A stretch of 64,000 bases of DNA from Candidatus Poribacteria bacterium (GTDB taxonomy: Bacteria; Poribacteria; WGA-4E; WGA-3G), in assembly GCA_022822085.1 (NCBI GenBank), contig JAJECK010000144.1, positions 1-64,000 on the forward strand. The letters run 5' to 3'. The notes below the pieces were generated by a model, which had not been told where the DNA came from, ran no database searches, and saw only the letters and a list, made by a program, of their open reading frames with translations. Numbering within the stretch: position 1 is the stretch's first letter; the number at the start of each line of letters is the position of its first letter. The position numbers and the translations under genes were made by a program. Of the stretch, positions 41,189 through 51,121 are shown one piece after another.

Positions 41189-42226
41189 ATGCGAAAACAG
41201 ATTGTCTTATGTTGTCTTTTATTTCTGTTGTCTGTGACCATATCACCTGCTGCAATAGTATTCAAGCAAACAGGAGACCTTAAAGGTATTTATGTGATGG
41301 ATGATAATGGAACAAATGTCCGACTTCTCACCGATCAACTGAACCCGTCTGCTCCCAGATGGTCACCCGATGGGAAACAGATCGTTTTTAGTAGAGGCAG
41401 AAATACTCAAAGAAAACATCTATCCATCATGAACGCAGACGGCACAAACATACGCGATATTACGCCACCTTCAAACGAAAAGCGTGATAGTCATCCATCC
41501 TTTTCACCTGATGGGAAATATATCGTTTTTAGCAGGTATGAACATAAGGCACCCAGAGAACCTATTGACAAACGCAACAGCGTTATGGTGATGCACCTTG
41601 CGACCGGCAGGTTCAAGAAAATATCTAACCTCGGTATAAACAGACCTGAATTTTCGCCCAATGGTAAGCACATCATATTCACGACAATTACAGTGTTAGG
41701 CGGAGAAGGTAGCAACGTCTGGATCATGGAAGTCGATGGCGCAGATCTGCGTAGACTCTTACCACCGCCCCCTGAAGGTGATCTCTCTATTAGCCGATCG
41801 ACTCCCCGATGGTCGCCTGAGGGACAACGCATATTCTACACAGAAGACCATTACACATCCGCTGTTGTAGATGGCATTCTACACGCTTTTATTCCAGATG
41901 GGTATTACTATTTCTTATGTGATAAAGACGGAAAGAACATAAAGAAACTGAATATCCCAAAAACATTGAGACATTGGGGAAAGAGTTGGATAGATGACGG
42001 TAAATCTATTGTTTTCACTGCTTATGAAGCTGTCCTCAACGACCCGAATATAGAACGGGCACAAACCAAAATGTATAAATACCACATCACCAGCGAGAAA
42101 CTCACAACGCTTTATGTGCCCCCACCAGACGCGAACGTATCCCAAGTGGATTGGATCAGTGATGATGTGCTACCTGTATCTCCGCAAGGCAAAAGAAAAG
42201 TAACGTGGGGAACGGTCAAACAATAG
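41189..42226 (+). CDS. TolB-like (PD40) beta-propeller secreted protein, paralog 1
   Basis: 'GIYVMDDNGTNVRLLTD...APRWSPDGKQIVFSRGRNTQRKHLSIMNADGTNIRDIT'. Confidence 0.88.
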   Translation: MRKQIVLCCLLFLLSVTISPAAIVFKQTGDLKGIYVMDDNGTNVRLLTDQLNPSAPRWSPDGKQIVFSRGRNTQRKHLSIMNADGTNIRDITPPSNEKRDSHPSFSPDGKYIVFSRYEHKAPREPIDKRNSVMVMHLATGRFKKISNLGINRPEFSPNGKHIIFTTITVLGGEGSNVWIMEVDGADLRRLLPPPPEGDLSISRSTPRWSPEGQRIFYTEDHYTSAVVDGILHAFIPDGYYYFLCDKDGKNIKKLNIPKTLRHWGKSWIDDGKSIVFTAYEAVLNDPNIERAQTKMYKYHITSEKLTTLYVPPPDANVSQVDWISDDVLPVSPQGKRKVTWGTVKQ

Positions 42227-42306
42227 GGCAGTGAGTAGTCTGAACATAAAACCCGTTCTAACGGCAGGGACACGCACCCCTGCCACTTCCTTTAAGGAGC
42301 ATACCC

Positions 42307-43332
42307 ATGAACACACGAAAAGTCATTTTGCTCTGTGTGGTTGGACTGCTTGTGTCGACCGCAGCACACGCCAAAATCACCTTTAGTTCAGAACGCAACG
42401 GTGTAAAAGGTGTCTACGTGATGGACGATGATGGGAGCAACCAAACAGTCCTGATAGAAAACGAATGGAGACCCTTCCCCACTGCCTGGTCCCCTGACGG
42501 TAAACAGATTCTGTTTGATTCAGGAATAGGCAGATTCTTGATGAATCCTGACGGCACGAACGTTCAAAAAATCAAAAATGTTGGACGTATCGGCAGATTT
42601 TCACCGGATGGAGAACATATCGTTTCCAGTAAGAGTTTCCGGGTGAACGACGTGTGGAAAGCCGGTATCTATGTGCTGAATATAAAAACAGGAAAGACGA
42701 AAGAGATCTTCCAATCGGAACAAGTCATGGCGAATCTTTGCGATTGGTCGCCCGATGGCAAACATATTATCTTCTCTGAGGGGATTGCTATCGGTGGTGG
42801 GAGTAACACAATATGGATTATGGGATCAGGTGGACAGAACCCACGACGACTTATACCTACCCCCGGTTTGCAGAAGGACAATTTCGCTATTCACCGAAAC
42901 TGGCCGCGTTGGTCGCCCGATAGTCAAAAGATAGTTTGGACAGAAAAGGATCAGAAATGGGAGTTCGTGCCGAATGTTGGCAACTCACGATTCTTCGGTG
43001 GGTTTCGGTATATGATTTGTGATCGCGAAGGTGGGAACATCAAACAACTCAAAATACCGAAAGATTGGGAGTGCTACGGCATTGACTGGATGGATGACGG
43101 TGAATCTATCGTTTTTAGTGCGCGTGAAGGTATACCTGTGGATGGACCCATACCACGCGGTTTTGAGTGGCCACCTTGTTATATCTATAAGTATCATATC
43201 CAAACAGAAAAAATCACACAACTCACAAACGATCCGGGCTGGGATCAGTCGTTAGACTGGATCAGTGATGATGTGCTACCGGTATCCCCGAAAGGCAAAA
43301 AAAAAGTAACGTGGGGAACGGTGAAGCAGTAA
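42307..43332 (+). CDS. TolB-like (PD40) beta-propeller secreted protein, paralog 2
   Basis: 'GVYVMDDDGSNQTVLIENEWRPFPTAWSPDGKQILFDS'; tail nearly identical to paralog 1. Confidence 0.88.
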   Translation: MNTRKVILLCVVGLLVSTAAHAKITFSSERNGVKGVYVMDDDGSNQTVLIENEWRPFPTAWSPDGKQILFDSGIGRFLMNPDGTNVQKIKNVGRIGRFSPDGEHIVSSKSFRVNDVWKAGIYVLNIKTGKTKEIFQSEQVMANLCDWSPDGKHIIFSEGIAIGGGSNTIWIMGSGGQNPRRLIPTPGLQKDNFAIHRNWPRWSPDSQKIVWTEKDQKWEFVPNVGNSRFFGGFRYMICDREGGNIKQLKIPKDWECYGIDWMDDGESIVFSAREGIPVDGPIPRGFEWPPCYIYKYHIQTEKITQLTNDPGWDQSLDWISDDVLPVSPKGKKKVTWGTVKQ

Positions 43333-43404
43333 AACCGTAATCTGCAAACATTCCTATAGTCATGCTGTTTTATGTATGTCTCAGTGTAAACAAGTGAGAA
43401 TATC

Positions 43405-45660
43405 ATGTCAAATGAAAACGTCCAAATATTACAAGAAACTGCACCACTAACTTATGAAGGTGACCTTGCAGCGCAGATGGTTGAAGACCTTGATAACTAT
43501 GTGTCCCGTGCTATAGAAACTTCTTATGAAAAACGAGAATCTTTGTGGAATCGGGATTATAGTTCACACGATGCTTATGCCGAATCTATTGAACCCAACA
43601 GGCAACGTTTTATGAAGCAGATTGGGTGTCTTGATGAACGCATACCGATAGATGAACTTTCATTTATGGGAACAACAAAGTCCACTGCGCACATTGGAAA
43701 AGGTGAGAACTTCACCATCTCACGAGTACGGTGGGAGGTTTTTGATGAAGTTGAAGGTGAAGGACTGCTATTAGAACCGATGAAAAATGTTCCTATCGTT
43801 GCACAAGTAGTGGCTCTACCAGATGCTGATTGGACACCTGAGATGATTACTGGCATCACCGATGAATTACCACCATCCGCTCAGTTCGCAAGACATTTAG
43901 CGTTTGCAGGATGCAGGGTAGTTCTTCCAGTTCTCATAAATCGTCAGGATACCTACTCAGGTAATCCAAAAATAGGTACAAGGACCAATCAACCACACCG
44001 TGAGTTTATCTACCGAATGGCATACCAATTGGGACAACACATCATCGGTTATGAAGTGCAAAAGGTCCTATCACTGGTTGACTGGATGTCAAACTTTGAT
44101 GAACCCATAGGTGTTATTGGGTTCGGAGAAGGTGGGTTGATCGGATTCTATAGTGCTGCTGTTGATACGCGCGTCCAGTCGACGGTTGTCAGTGGATACT
44201 TCCAATCAAGACAAGAGGTATGGCGTGAACCTATCTACCGAAATGTGTGGGGACTGCTCCATGAATTTGGTGATGCTGAGATTGCAAATCTCATAGCACC
44301 GCGCAACCTCATCATAGAAACAAGTCGAGGGCCTGAAGTAATGGGGCCACCAACTGCACGTGATGGACGAAGAGGGGCAGCACCCGGACAACTTGTCTCT
44401 CCGCCAAAGAAATCCGCAGAAAGAGAATTCTGTCGTGCACAATCCATATATCAGGAGCTCGGTTGCGTTGATAACATAAAACTTAACACGCCAGATGATG
44501 GTTTGCCAGGTTTCGAAGAGACATTAACCACTTTCCTGACAAGTCTCACCAAAGAAGATTTCCGTATTGACAAAAACCGGATTCTTTCCGCGATTGTTGA
44601 AGAATCGTTTGATTACGAAACACGTCAACAGCGTCAGTTTGCCCAACTCGTCAATCTGACACAACGATTTTTGCGAGAAGCAGAGACACGGCGTGAGACA
44701 TTCTTCTGGAATAAAACAGACACATCATCATTAGACAAGTGGGAGGAATCATGTGCAGATGCAAAGACATATTTCTGGGATGAGGTTATTGGTAGATGTC
44801 CAGCACCAAACGTACCAGCAAATCCGAGAACACGTCTAATCTATGACCAACCCAAATGGAAGGGTTATGAAGTTGTGCTGGATGTTTATGAAGATGTATT
44901 TGCTTATGGTATTCTACTTCTACCGAATGACATTGAACAGAATGAAAAACGTCCGGTGGTTGTTTGTCAACACGGGTTAGAAGGTAGACCGCAAGATACT
45001 GCCGACCCGAACATAAACTCGGTGTATCATTCTTATGCTGCACAGTTAGCAGATAGGGGTTTCATTACTTATGCTCCACAGAATCCGTATATAGGCAATG
45101 ACGCTTTCCGTGTTATTCAACGCAAAGCAAATCCCATTAAATGGTCTCTATTTTCGTTAATCATCCGTCAACATGAACGTACACTTGACTGGTTAGCAGA
45201 ACTACCTTATGTTGACGAAGACCGTATCGGTTTTTATGGATTATCTTATGGTGGTAAAACCGCAATGCGAGTGCCTGCAGTGCTTGAACGATACGCTTGT
45301 TCTATCTGCTCAGCCGATTTCAACGAATGGATAGTTAAAAATGCTACTTATGATTCACGGTATAGTTACATGTTCACAGGAGAGTATGAGATGCCTGAGT
45401 TTGACTTAGGTAACACATTCAACTATGCGGAGATGGCAGGACTCATCGCACCCCGTCCGTTCATGGTGGAACGCGGGCATGACGATGGTGTAGCACCAGA
45501 TGAATGGGTTGCACAGGAATTTGCAAGAGTTCGTAGACTTTATGTACGTCTCGGTATAGCAGATAAAACTGAGATTGAATTTTTTGATGGCGGACATCAG
45601 ATCAATTCCGACAAAACTTTCCAATTCTTGCATAGACACCTGAATTGGCCAGAACCATAG
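43405..45660 (+). CDS. Two-domain alpha/beta hydrolase, acetyl-xylan-esterase/dienelactone-hydrolase-like
   Basis: C-terminal half 'EDRIGFYGLSYGGKTAMRVPAV...GHDDGV...GGHQIN'; N-terminal half has the parallel 'IGVIGFGEGGLIGFYSAAV...LIAPRNLIIE'. Confidence 0.8.
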   Translation: MSNENVQILQETAPLTYEGDLAAQMVEDLDNYVSRAIETSYEKRESLWNRDYSSHDAYAESIEPNRQRFMKQIGCLDERIPIDELSFMGTTKSTAHIGKGENFTISRVRWEVFDEVEGEGLLLEPMKNVPIVAQVVALPDADWTPEMITGITDELPPSAQFARHLAFAGCRVVLPVLINRQDTYSGNPKIGTRTNQPHREFIYRMAYQLGQHIIGYEVQKVLSLVDWMSNFDEPIGVIGFGEGGLIGFYSAAVDTRVQSTVVSGYFQSRQEVWREPIYRNVWGLLHEFGDAEIANLIAPRNLIIETSRGPEVMGPPTARDGRRGAAPGQLVSPPKKSAEREFCRAQSIYQELGCVDNIKLNTPDDGLPGFEETLTTFLTSLTKEDFRIDKNRILSAIVEESFDYETRQQRQFAQLVNLTQRFLREAETRRETFFWNKTDTSSLDKWEESCADAKTYFWDEVIGRCPAPNVPANPRTRLIYDQPKWKGYEVVLDVYEDVFAYGILLLPNDIEQNEKRPVVVCQHGLEGRPQDTADPNINSVYHSYAAQLADRGFITYAPQNPYIGNDAFRVIQRKANPIKWSLFSLIIRQHERTLDWLAELPYVDEDRIGFYGLSYGGKTAMRVPAVLERYACSICSADFNEWIVKNATYDSRYSYMFTGEYEMPEFDLGNTFNYAEMAGLIAPRPFMVERGHDDGVAPDEWVAQEFARVRRLYVRLGIADKTEIEFFDGGHQINSDKTFQFLHRHLNWPEP

Positions 45661-45667
45661 AAGGAGT

Positions 45668-46720
45668 TTGATGATATATTCAATTTTCGTTCATGCAGGG
45701 TTGGAAAACATTGCCCGACAAGAAATTATCAAGCGTTTCGGTGATACAAAAGAATTTAAAATCGTCACGCGGAAACCGCAACGAATTATCTTCCAATACA
45801 TGGGAAATCCGAAAGATGTATTATCGCTACGGACTGCGGAGAGTCTTTTTCTGGTTATCAAACATTTTACCAATATGACTCGTTCACGTCGTTCCCTGAC
45901 ATCAATCCGCAACTCTCTTAATCGACAGAACTTTTCTCAAGCACTTACTGCATGTCGTCAGGTTGGATTGAGTGTTCGCAAACGGGTATCGTTTCGTGTC
46001 ATCAGTCGAATGTCGGGGTACCGCAACTTTCAAAAGCGAGACATGCAACAGATTGTAGAAAGGTCGTTGATTGATAAAGGGTGGACTTTATCTCAATCAG
46101 GAACAGGAATAGATGTTTGGGCAGAGGTCCACGGTGAAGACGGTTATATCAGTGTTCGGTTATCTAAACCCGACATGTCGCAACGTTTCTACAAACAAAT
46201 TCAAGTGCCACATACTCTTAAGCCTACAGTGGCACATAGCATGGTGATGCTTTCAAAACCGCATCCGGATGACATATTTTTAGATCCGATGTGTGGTGCT
46301 GGAACTATCCTGTTAGAACGCGCTTTTTCTGGACGCTATCGTTATCTGATCGGTGGTGACCTATCTGAAGAAGCGTTACGTGCAACTCAGAAAAACTTTG
46401 GTAGACAGCATCAACCACGACAATTCATTCATTGGGATTCAGAAGTTCTACCAATTCAACCAAATTCTGTTGATAAAATCGTGTGCAATCTTCCAATAAA
46501 TGGGATAGGTACTACTAATACTGAAATATATAATCACTATCAGCGTTTTATCAAACAATTTGAAGATGTGATCAAACCTGGAGGGAAGATGGTCCTGCTA
46601 TCCATGCAACCTTCCCCTCTAAACAGAGTACTCAAAAATCAGAATCAGTTAAAAACAAGACAACAGGTTGGTATTAACCTAAATGGGAAACGGGGAAGGA
46701 TCTTTGTAGTGCATTGCTGA
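45668..46720 (+). CDS. THUMP-domain RNA methyltransferase (UPF0020/Trm14-RlmL-like)
   Basis: 'LRTAESLFLVIKHF', 'HSMVMLSKPHPDDIFLDPMCGAGTILLERAF', 'KIVCNLPINGIG'. Confidence 0.85.
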   Translation: MMIYSIFVHAGLENIARQEIIKRFGDTKEFKIVTRKPQRIIFQYMGNPKDVLSLRTAESLFLVIKHFTNMTRSRRSLTSIRNSLNRQNFSQALTACRQVGLSVRKRVSFRVISRMSGYRNFQKRDMQQIVERSLIDKGWTLSQSGTGIDVWAEVHGEDGYISVRLSKPDMSQRFYKQIQVPHTLKPTVAHSMVMLSKPHPDDIFLDPMCGAGTILLERAFSGRYRYLIGGDLSEEALRATQKNFGRQHQPRQFIHWDSEVLPIQPNSVDKIVCNLPINGIGTTNTEIYNHYQRFIKQFEDVIKPGGKMVLLSMQPSPLNRVLKNQNQLKTRQQVGINLNGKRGRIFVVHC

Positions 46721-46725
46721 GAATT

Positions 46726-46747
46726 GGCGAGGTATAAATACCTCGCC
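46726..46747. terminator. ggcgaggta-taaa-tacctcgcc hairpin between convergent genes
   Basis: 9-bp perfect stem, 4-nt loop, between stops at 46720 (+) and 46766 (-); related to copies at 13329 and 36395. Confidence 0.6.
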
Positions 46748-46765
46748 GACAGAAATAAAATCAAT

Positions 46766-47851
46766 TTAGAATTCTGGAACCTTTACTGCGACCTCTTTGC
46801 CAGATGCATGTGACCTGAAGATACCATCCATAATCACATTCGTCAGGAGTACTCCCTCCGGTGAAATCGGAGATGGCGCATCGGCTATGATCGCTTCACG
46901 GAATGCGGTCATCTGTGCAGCCCAGTTGTCTTCGGATGGGAATCCAGAGAAACTGATAGTCGTCATCCCTTCAGGTGGGTCTGGTTCTGCTGTTAATCCT
47001 TCTGATTCGACAAACTTCTTGAGATCCCCTGAGTATGAATCTGCAAATACGACAGGTCCGTCCAAGGAAATTCCAGCTTTTGTACCAAGATGGAAGTTGC
47101 CACCGAGCGAGTTTGCGTGAACTGCCCAAGAGATCTTAAACACCATAACGCCACCATTTTCAAATCGGATCCAGGCTGCACCGAACTCCTCTACATCCAT
47201 CTTATCTTTGAATCTATCATCTTGCATTGATATGTAATCTTCAGTAATAGCGGAGACACGCACCGGTTTCGGATACCCCATCGCAAACAGCGATCTGTGC
47301 ATATTGTAGACACCGATGTCAACGATTGCCCCTGCCCCTGCTGTCTTTTTATAGATGAAAGTATGTCCTGGATTTCCACGTCGTCTACACCCCGCAGATT
47401 CAGAGTAATAGATATCACCCAGCAATCCTTCATCATACAACTTCCTTGAGAATTGGAGCCTCGGACTAAACGTGGGGTTGAGACCGATTTGCAGAATTTT
47501 GCCTGATTCTTTTGCTGCGCGTACCATTGCAGTTGCATCTGGCAGCGTCGCTGCCATCGGTTTCTCACAGAGGACGTGCTTGCCAGCCTTCAATGCTGCG
47601 ACCGTCGGTCGTCTATGTCCTTGATTGTAAGTCGTAACACTCACAGCATCAAGTTCGTCCATTTCAAGCATCTTGTTATAACTTGTGAAGGCGTTCTTTT
47701 GGGGGACACCCCACTCTTCTGCGGCTTGGTTTGCCTTACTTTTAATGATGTCGCACACCGCGATAATCTCAAAACCACCTACTTTCTCATAGGTGCCACG
47801 GTGAGCACGTGAAATACCACCTGTACCAATAATTCCAACTTTGACAGCCAT
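46766..47851 (-). CDS. Gfo/Idh/MocA family oxidoreductase (paralog A)
   Basis: 'VKVGIIGTGGISRAHRGTYEKVGGFEIIAVCDI', 'HVLCEKPMAATLPDATAMVRAAKESGKILQIG'. Confidence 0.93.
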   Translation of the reverse strand: MAVKVGIIGTGGISRAHRGTYEKVGGFEIIAVCDIIKSKANQAAEEWGVPQKNAFTSYNKMLEMDELDAVSVTTYNQGHRRPTVAALKAGKHVLCEKPMAATLPDATAMVRAAKESGKILQIGLNPTFSPRLQFSRKLYDEGLLGDIYYSESAGCRRRGNPGHTFIYKKTAGAGAIVDIGVYNMHRSLFAMGYPKPVRVSAITEDYISMQDDRFKDKMDVEEFGAAWIRFENGGVMVFKISWAVHANSLGGNFHLGTKAGISLDGPVVFADSYSGDLKKFVESEGLTAEPDPPEGMTTISFSGFPSEDNWAAQMTAFREAIIADAPSPISPEGVLLTNVIMDGIFRSHASGKEVAVKVPEF

Positions 47852-47948
47852 AAAGTCATCTCCTTTTGAGATAAGCAATTATTTGATGTGTTAGTTTAGA
47901 GGATATTCTGTTGGAAATCAAGGAAAAAATGAGATATGTGGCAAAATC

Positions 47949-49034
47949 TTAGATTTCAGGCACTTTCACTGGGACCTCTTTCTTACTCTCATGTGATCGG
48001 AAGATTCCATCCATAATCACGTTGGTCAGTAGCACTCCTTCTGGTGGAAGAGGTGATACACCATCAGCATTAACGGCTTCACGGAAAGCTGTCATCTGTG
48101 CTTGCCATACATCTACCTTGGGAAATCCTTTGATGTTAATAGTCGTCATTCCCTCTGGAGGATCTGCAGTTGCAGTTAAACCTTCTGATTCAACGAGTTT
48201 CTGTAGTTCAGGACTATAGGAATCAGCATATACAATAGGACCGTCCAAAGAGATACCTGCCTCTTTACCGAGACAGAACAACCCACCGAGAGAGTTTTGG
48301 TGGACCGCCCACGATATCTTAAATACCATAACACCACCATTGTCAAACCGAATCCACGCAGCACCGAATTCTTCTACATCCATTTTATCTTTAAATCTCG
48401 GATCTTGCATAGAGATGTAGTCTTCGGTGATAGCAGAAACCCGTACAGGTTTGGGATACCCCATTGCATAGAGTGCATTGTGTAGGTTATAGATACCGAT
48501 GTCTACGATTGCACCTGCACCTGCAGTCTTTTTATAGATAAACGTCCGTCCAGGATTCCCTCTACGACGACATCTTGCTGATTCGGAATAGTAAATATCT
48601 CCAAGTATACCTTCATCTATCACTTTTTTAGCAAATTGTAGTTGTGGTGTAAATGCACTTTTAACCCCAATCTGCAGTATCTTTCCTGATGCTTTCGCAG
48701 CCCGCACCATTGCAGTTGCATCCGCAAGTGTTGCCGCCATCGGTTTCTCACAGAAAACATGTTTGCCTGCATTCAATGCAGCGACGGTAGGTCGTCGATG
48801 TGCTTGGTTGTAAGTACAAACGCTCACAGTATCAATCTCATCCATTTCAAACATCTTGTTGTAGTTTGTAAATGCATACTTTTTGGGGACACCCCAGTTT
48901 TCTGCAGCCTGTAATGCTTTTTCATGAATAATATCGCACACAGCGACAATCTCAAATCCCTCGACTGCCGTGTAAGTTCGGTGATGTGCACGCGAAATAC
49001 CACCTGTGCCAACGATCCCCACGCGAATTGCCAT
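47949..49034 (-). CDS. Gfo/Idh/MocA family oxidoreductase (paralog B, tandem duplicate of A)
   Basis: 'IRVGIVGTGGISRAHHRTYTAVEGFEIVAVCDI', highly similar throughout to 46766-47851. Confidence 0.93.
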   Translation of the reverse strand: MAIRVGIVGTGGISRAHHRTYTAVEGFEIVAVCDIIHEKALQAAENWGVPKKYAFTNYNKMFEMDEIDTVSVCTYNQAHRRPTVAALNAGKHVFCEKPMAATLADATAMVRAAKASGKILQIGVKSAFTPQLQFAKKVIDEGILGDIYYSESARCRRRGNPGRTFIYKKTAGAGAIVDIGIYNLHNALYAMGYPKPVRVSAITEDYISMQDPRFKDKMDVEEFGAAWIRFDNGGVMVFKISWAVHQNSLGGLFCLGKEAGISLDGPIVYADSYSPELQKLVESEGLTATADPPEGMTTINIKGFPKVDVWQAQMTAFREAVNADGVSPLPPEGVLLTNVIMDGIFRSHESKKEVPVKVPEI

Positions 49035-49166
49035 AGGATTGTCTCCTTATGAGAAATACAACATTATGATGTGTTAGTTTAGAGGATATTGAAATGGAAA
49101 GCAAGGAAAAAGTGGTATTGAATTACTAAATAGGACTGAGGAGATATCGTTGATAAGACGGTGCTG

Positions 49167-51080
49167 TTAATCAGCAGTTGCGGTTTCCAAAGGTGGTAAT
49201 TCAGGATAATTCCCACGCGCATTTCGCCATGCCATGATACCTTCAGCAATCATCCAAACCTGCAGTCCCTCAACAACAACCCCGAAACCAAAGAGAATAT
49301 ATTCCCCAGTAAACAACCATCCCGTCTCGGGATTGAACATCTGATGCAACATTGCCCAAGCAGGCATGAGGAGCATGACTACCATTGGCAGGAAAGCAAA
49401 CCATATCGGTTTGTTGCGGCGCACAAGATAGAAGACGATTACCATGAATGCTAATCCTGCCAAGAGTTGATTTGTCGCGCCAAAGAGAGGCCAAAGAGTC
49501 ATGCCACCACTACCAGGTCCATTCGGTCCCTGTAGCAACGCCACAGCAGCTGCAAGGACCAACGCAAATGCTGTAGCAACATAACGATTTGTTAGAGGCT
49601 TGAACTTAGCAGTTTGCGCGAGCTCTTGAATTACATATCGTTGTAATCGTGTAGCGGTATCAAGGGTTGTTGCTGCGAAACTTGCAACAAGTACCGCCAT
49701 AATCGCTATACCCATTTTAAGAGGAATTCCGAGAGAGGCGAGGAAATTTCCACCACCATCAACAAAAGCACTGACCTTTTCTCTGAGTTTGTGACTTGCC
49801 CAACCACCACCAACCACCGTAGTTGTACCATCGTCATCAGTCTCTACTTCACCTGTTGCATAACGTGTTCGCCATGCATCTTGATTTAAAACGGGTTGTG
49901 TACTTCCTTCTTTTAGGATAGGTTGGAATGTGTAACCTCCAGCAATTGTAGTGTCTGCAGTGCGGTTGAAAATACCCATTCCAATCCCAGCACAACATGC
50001 AATAATCACGACAACGGCAAGTCCACCTTCAAGCAGCATTGCTCCGTACCCAACGTATTGTGCATCGCTTTCGGATTCGACTTGTTTACTTGAAGTTCCA
50101 GAACTGACCATACAGTGGAAACCACTAACTGCACCACACGCTATCGTAATAAAGAGGAAGGGCCAAATTGGTGGAGCATCGGGGGGAATGTCTGAGGCGA
50201 CTACGGGGGCAGATGCAAATAAGTTCGCTTGTCCTGTCAATCCTGCAACTGCGAGTCCAAGCACTAATAGAACAAGTGCTAAAACTAATTCATGACTATT
50301 AATAAAATCTCGCGGTTGTAAGAGAGTCCATACAGGTAGGACAGAGGCAATGAAGCAATAGACAAACAGGACTAACGTCCAGATAACTACTACGTTCAGA
50401 TAAGTCGGTCCAAGCAGTGGAATACCTAACCAAGTGCTTAAATCAATAGGCAGTAAATACGCACCGATCCCCATGCCTATATACATAATACCGAGTGCAA
50501 CAATAGATGGAATAAGGATATTACCACCACGACGATAAATCCACACACCAATAGCAACAGCAAGCGGTATTTCTATCCAGACAGAAAGGACAGATTCAGG
50601 ATAGTAGGAAAAAATGAGCGCAATGACCAAACCGAAGATAGCAAGGACAATGGTTAAACCCATGAAGAGCACAAATAGGAACAGAAACTTGGCTCGCGGT
50701 CCAACCATTCTACCGGCAACTTCACCCACACTTTGGCCACGATTACGGAGAGAGACAACTAATGAACCAAAATCATGAACAGCACCGATGAAAACTGAGC
50801 CAAGCACGACCCAGAGCAATGCTGGCAACCACCCCCAAAAAACTGCAATGGCGGGACCAACAATTGGACCGGTTCCAGCAATACTGGTAAAGTGATGTCC
50901 AAAGATGATCTCTTTTTTAGTCGGAACGTAATCTACATCGTCTCTTAATTCTTGGCTCGGAACTCTTGCTTGTGGATCTAAACCAAAGATCTTTCTCGCC
51001 AACCATTTTCCATAGGTGTTGTATGCAACAATGAAACCGACAAAGCTTAAAACAGCAATTATAAGTGTGCTCATAAGCAA
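49167..51080 (-). CDS. cstA: Carbon starvation protein CstA-family transporter
   Basis: 'GHHFTSIAGTGPIVGPAIAVFWGWLPALLWVVLGSVFIGAVHDF', 'CGAVSGFHCMVSSGTSSKQ'; multiple TM helices. Confidence 0.95.
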   Translation of the reverse strand: MLMSTLIIAVLSFVGFIVAYNTYGKWLARKIFGLDPQARVPSQELRDDVDYVPTKKEIIFGHHFTSIAGTGPIVGPAIAVFWGWLPALLWVVLGSVFIGAVHDFGSLVVSLRNRGQSVGEVAGRMVGPRAKFLFLFVLFMGLTIVLAIFGLVIALIFSYYPESVLSVWIEIPLAVAIGVWIYRRGGNILIPSIVALGIMYIGMGIGAYLLPIDLSTWLGIPLLGPTYLNVVVIWTLVLFVYCFIASVLPVWTLLQPRDFINSHELVLALVLLVLGLAVAGLTGQANLFASAPVVASDIPPDAPPIWPFLFITIACGAVSGFHCMVSSGTSSKQVESESDAQYVGYGAMLLEGGLAVVVIIACCAGIGMGIFNRTADTTIAGGYTFQPILKEGSTQPVLNQDAWRTRYATGEVETDDDGTTTVVGGGWASHKLREKVSAFVDGGGNFLASLGIPLKMGIAIMAVLVASFAATTLDTATRLQRYVIQELAQTAKFKPLTNRYVATAFALVLAAAVALLQGPNGPGSGGMTLWPLFGATNQLLAGLAFMVIVFYLVRRNKPIWFAFLPMVVMLLMPAWAMLHQMFNPETGWLFTGEYILFGFGVVVEGLQVWMIAEGIMAWRNARGNYPELPPLETATAD

Positions 51081-51121
51081 AAGCCCTGACTCATCAGTTG
51101 AAAAAGAGAAACTCTATGTAG

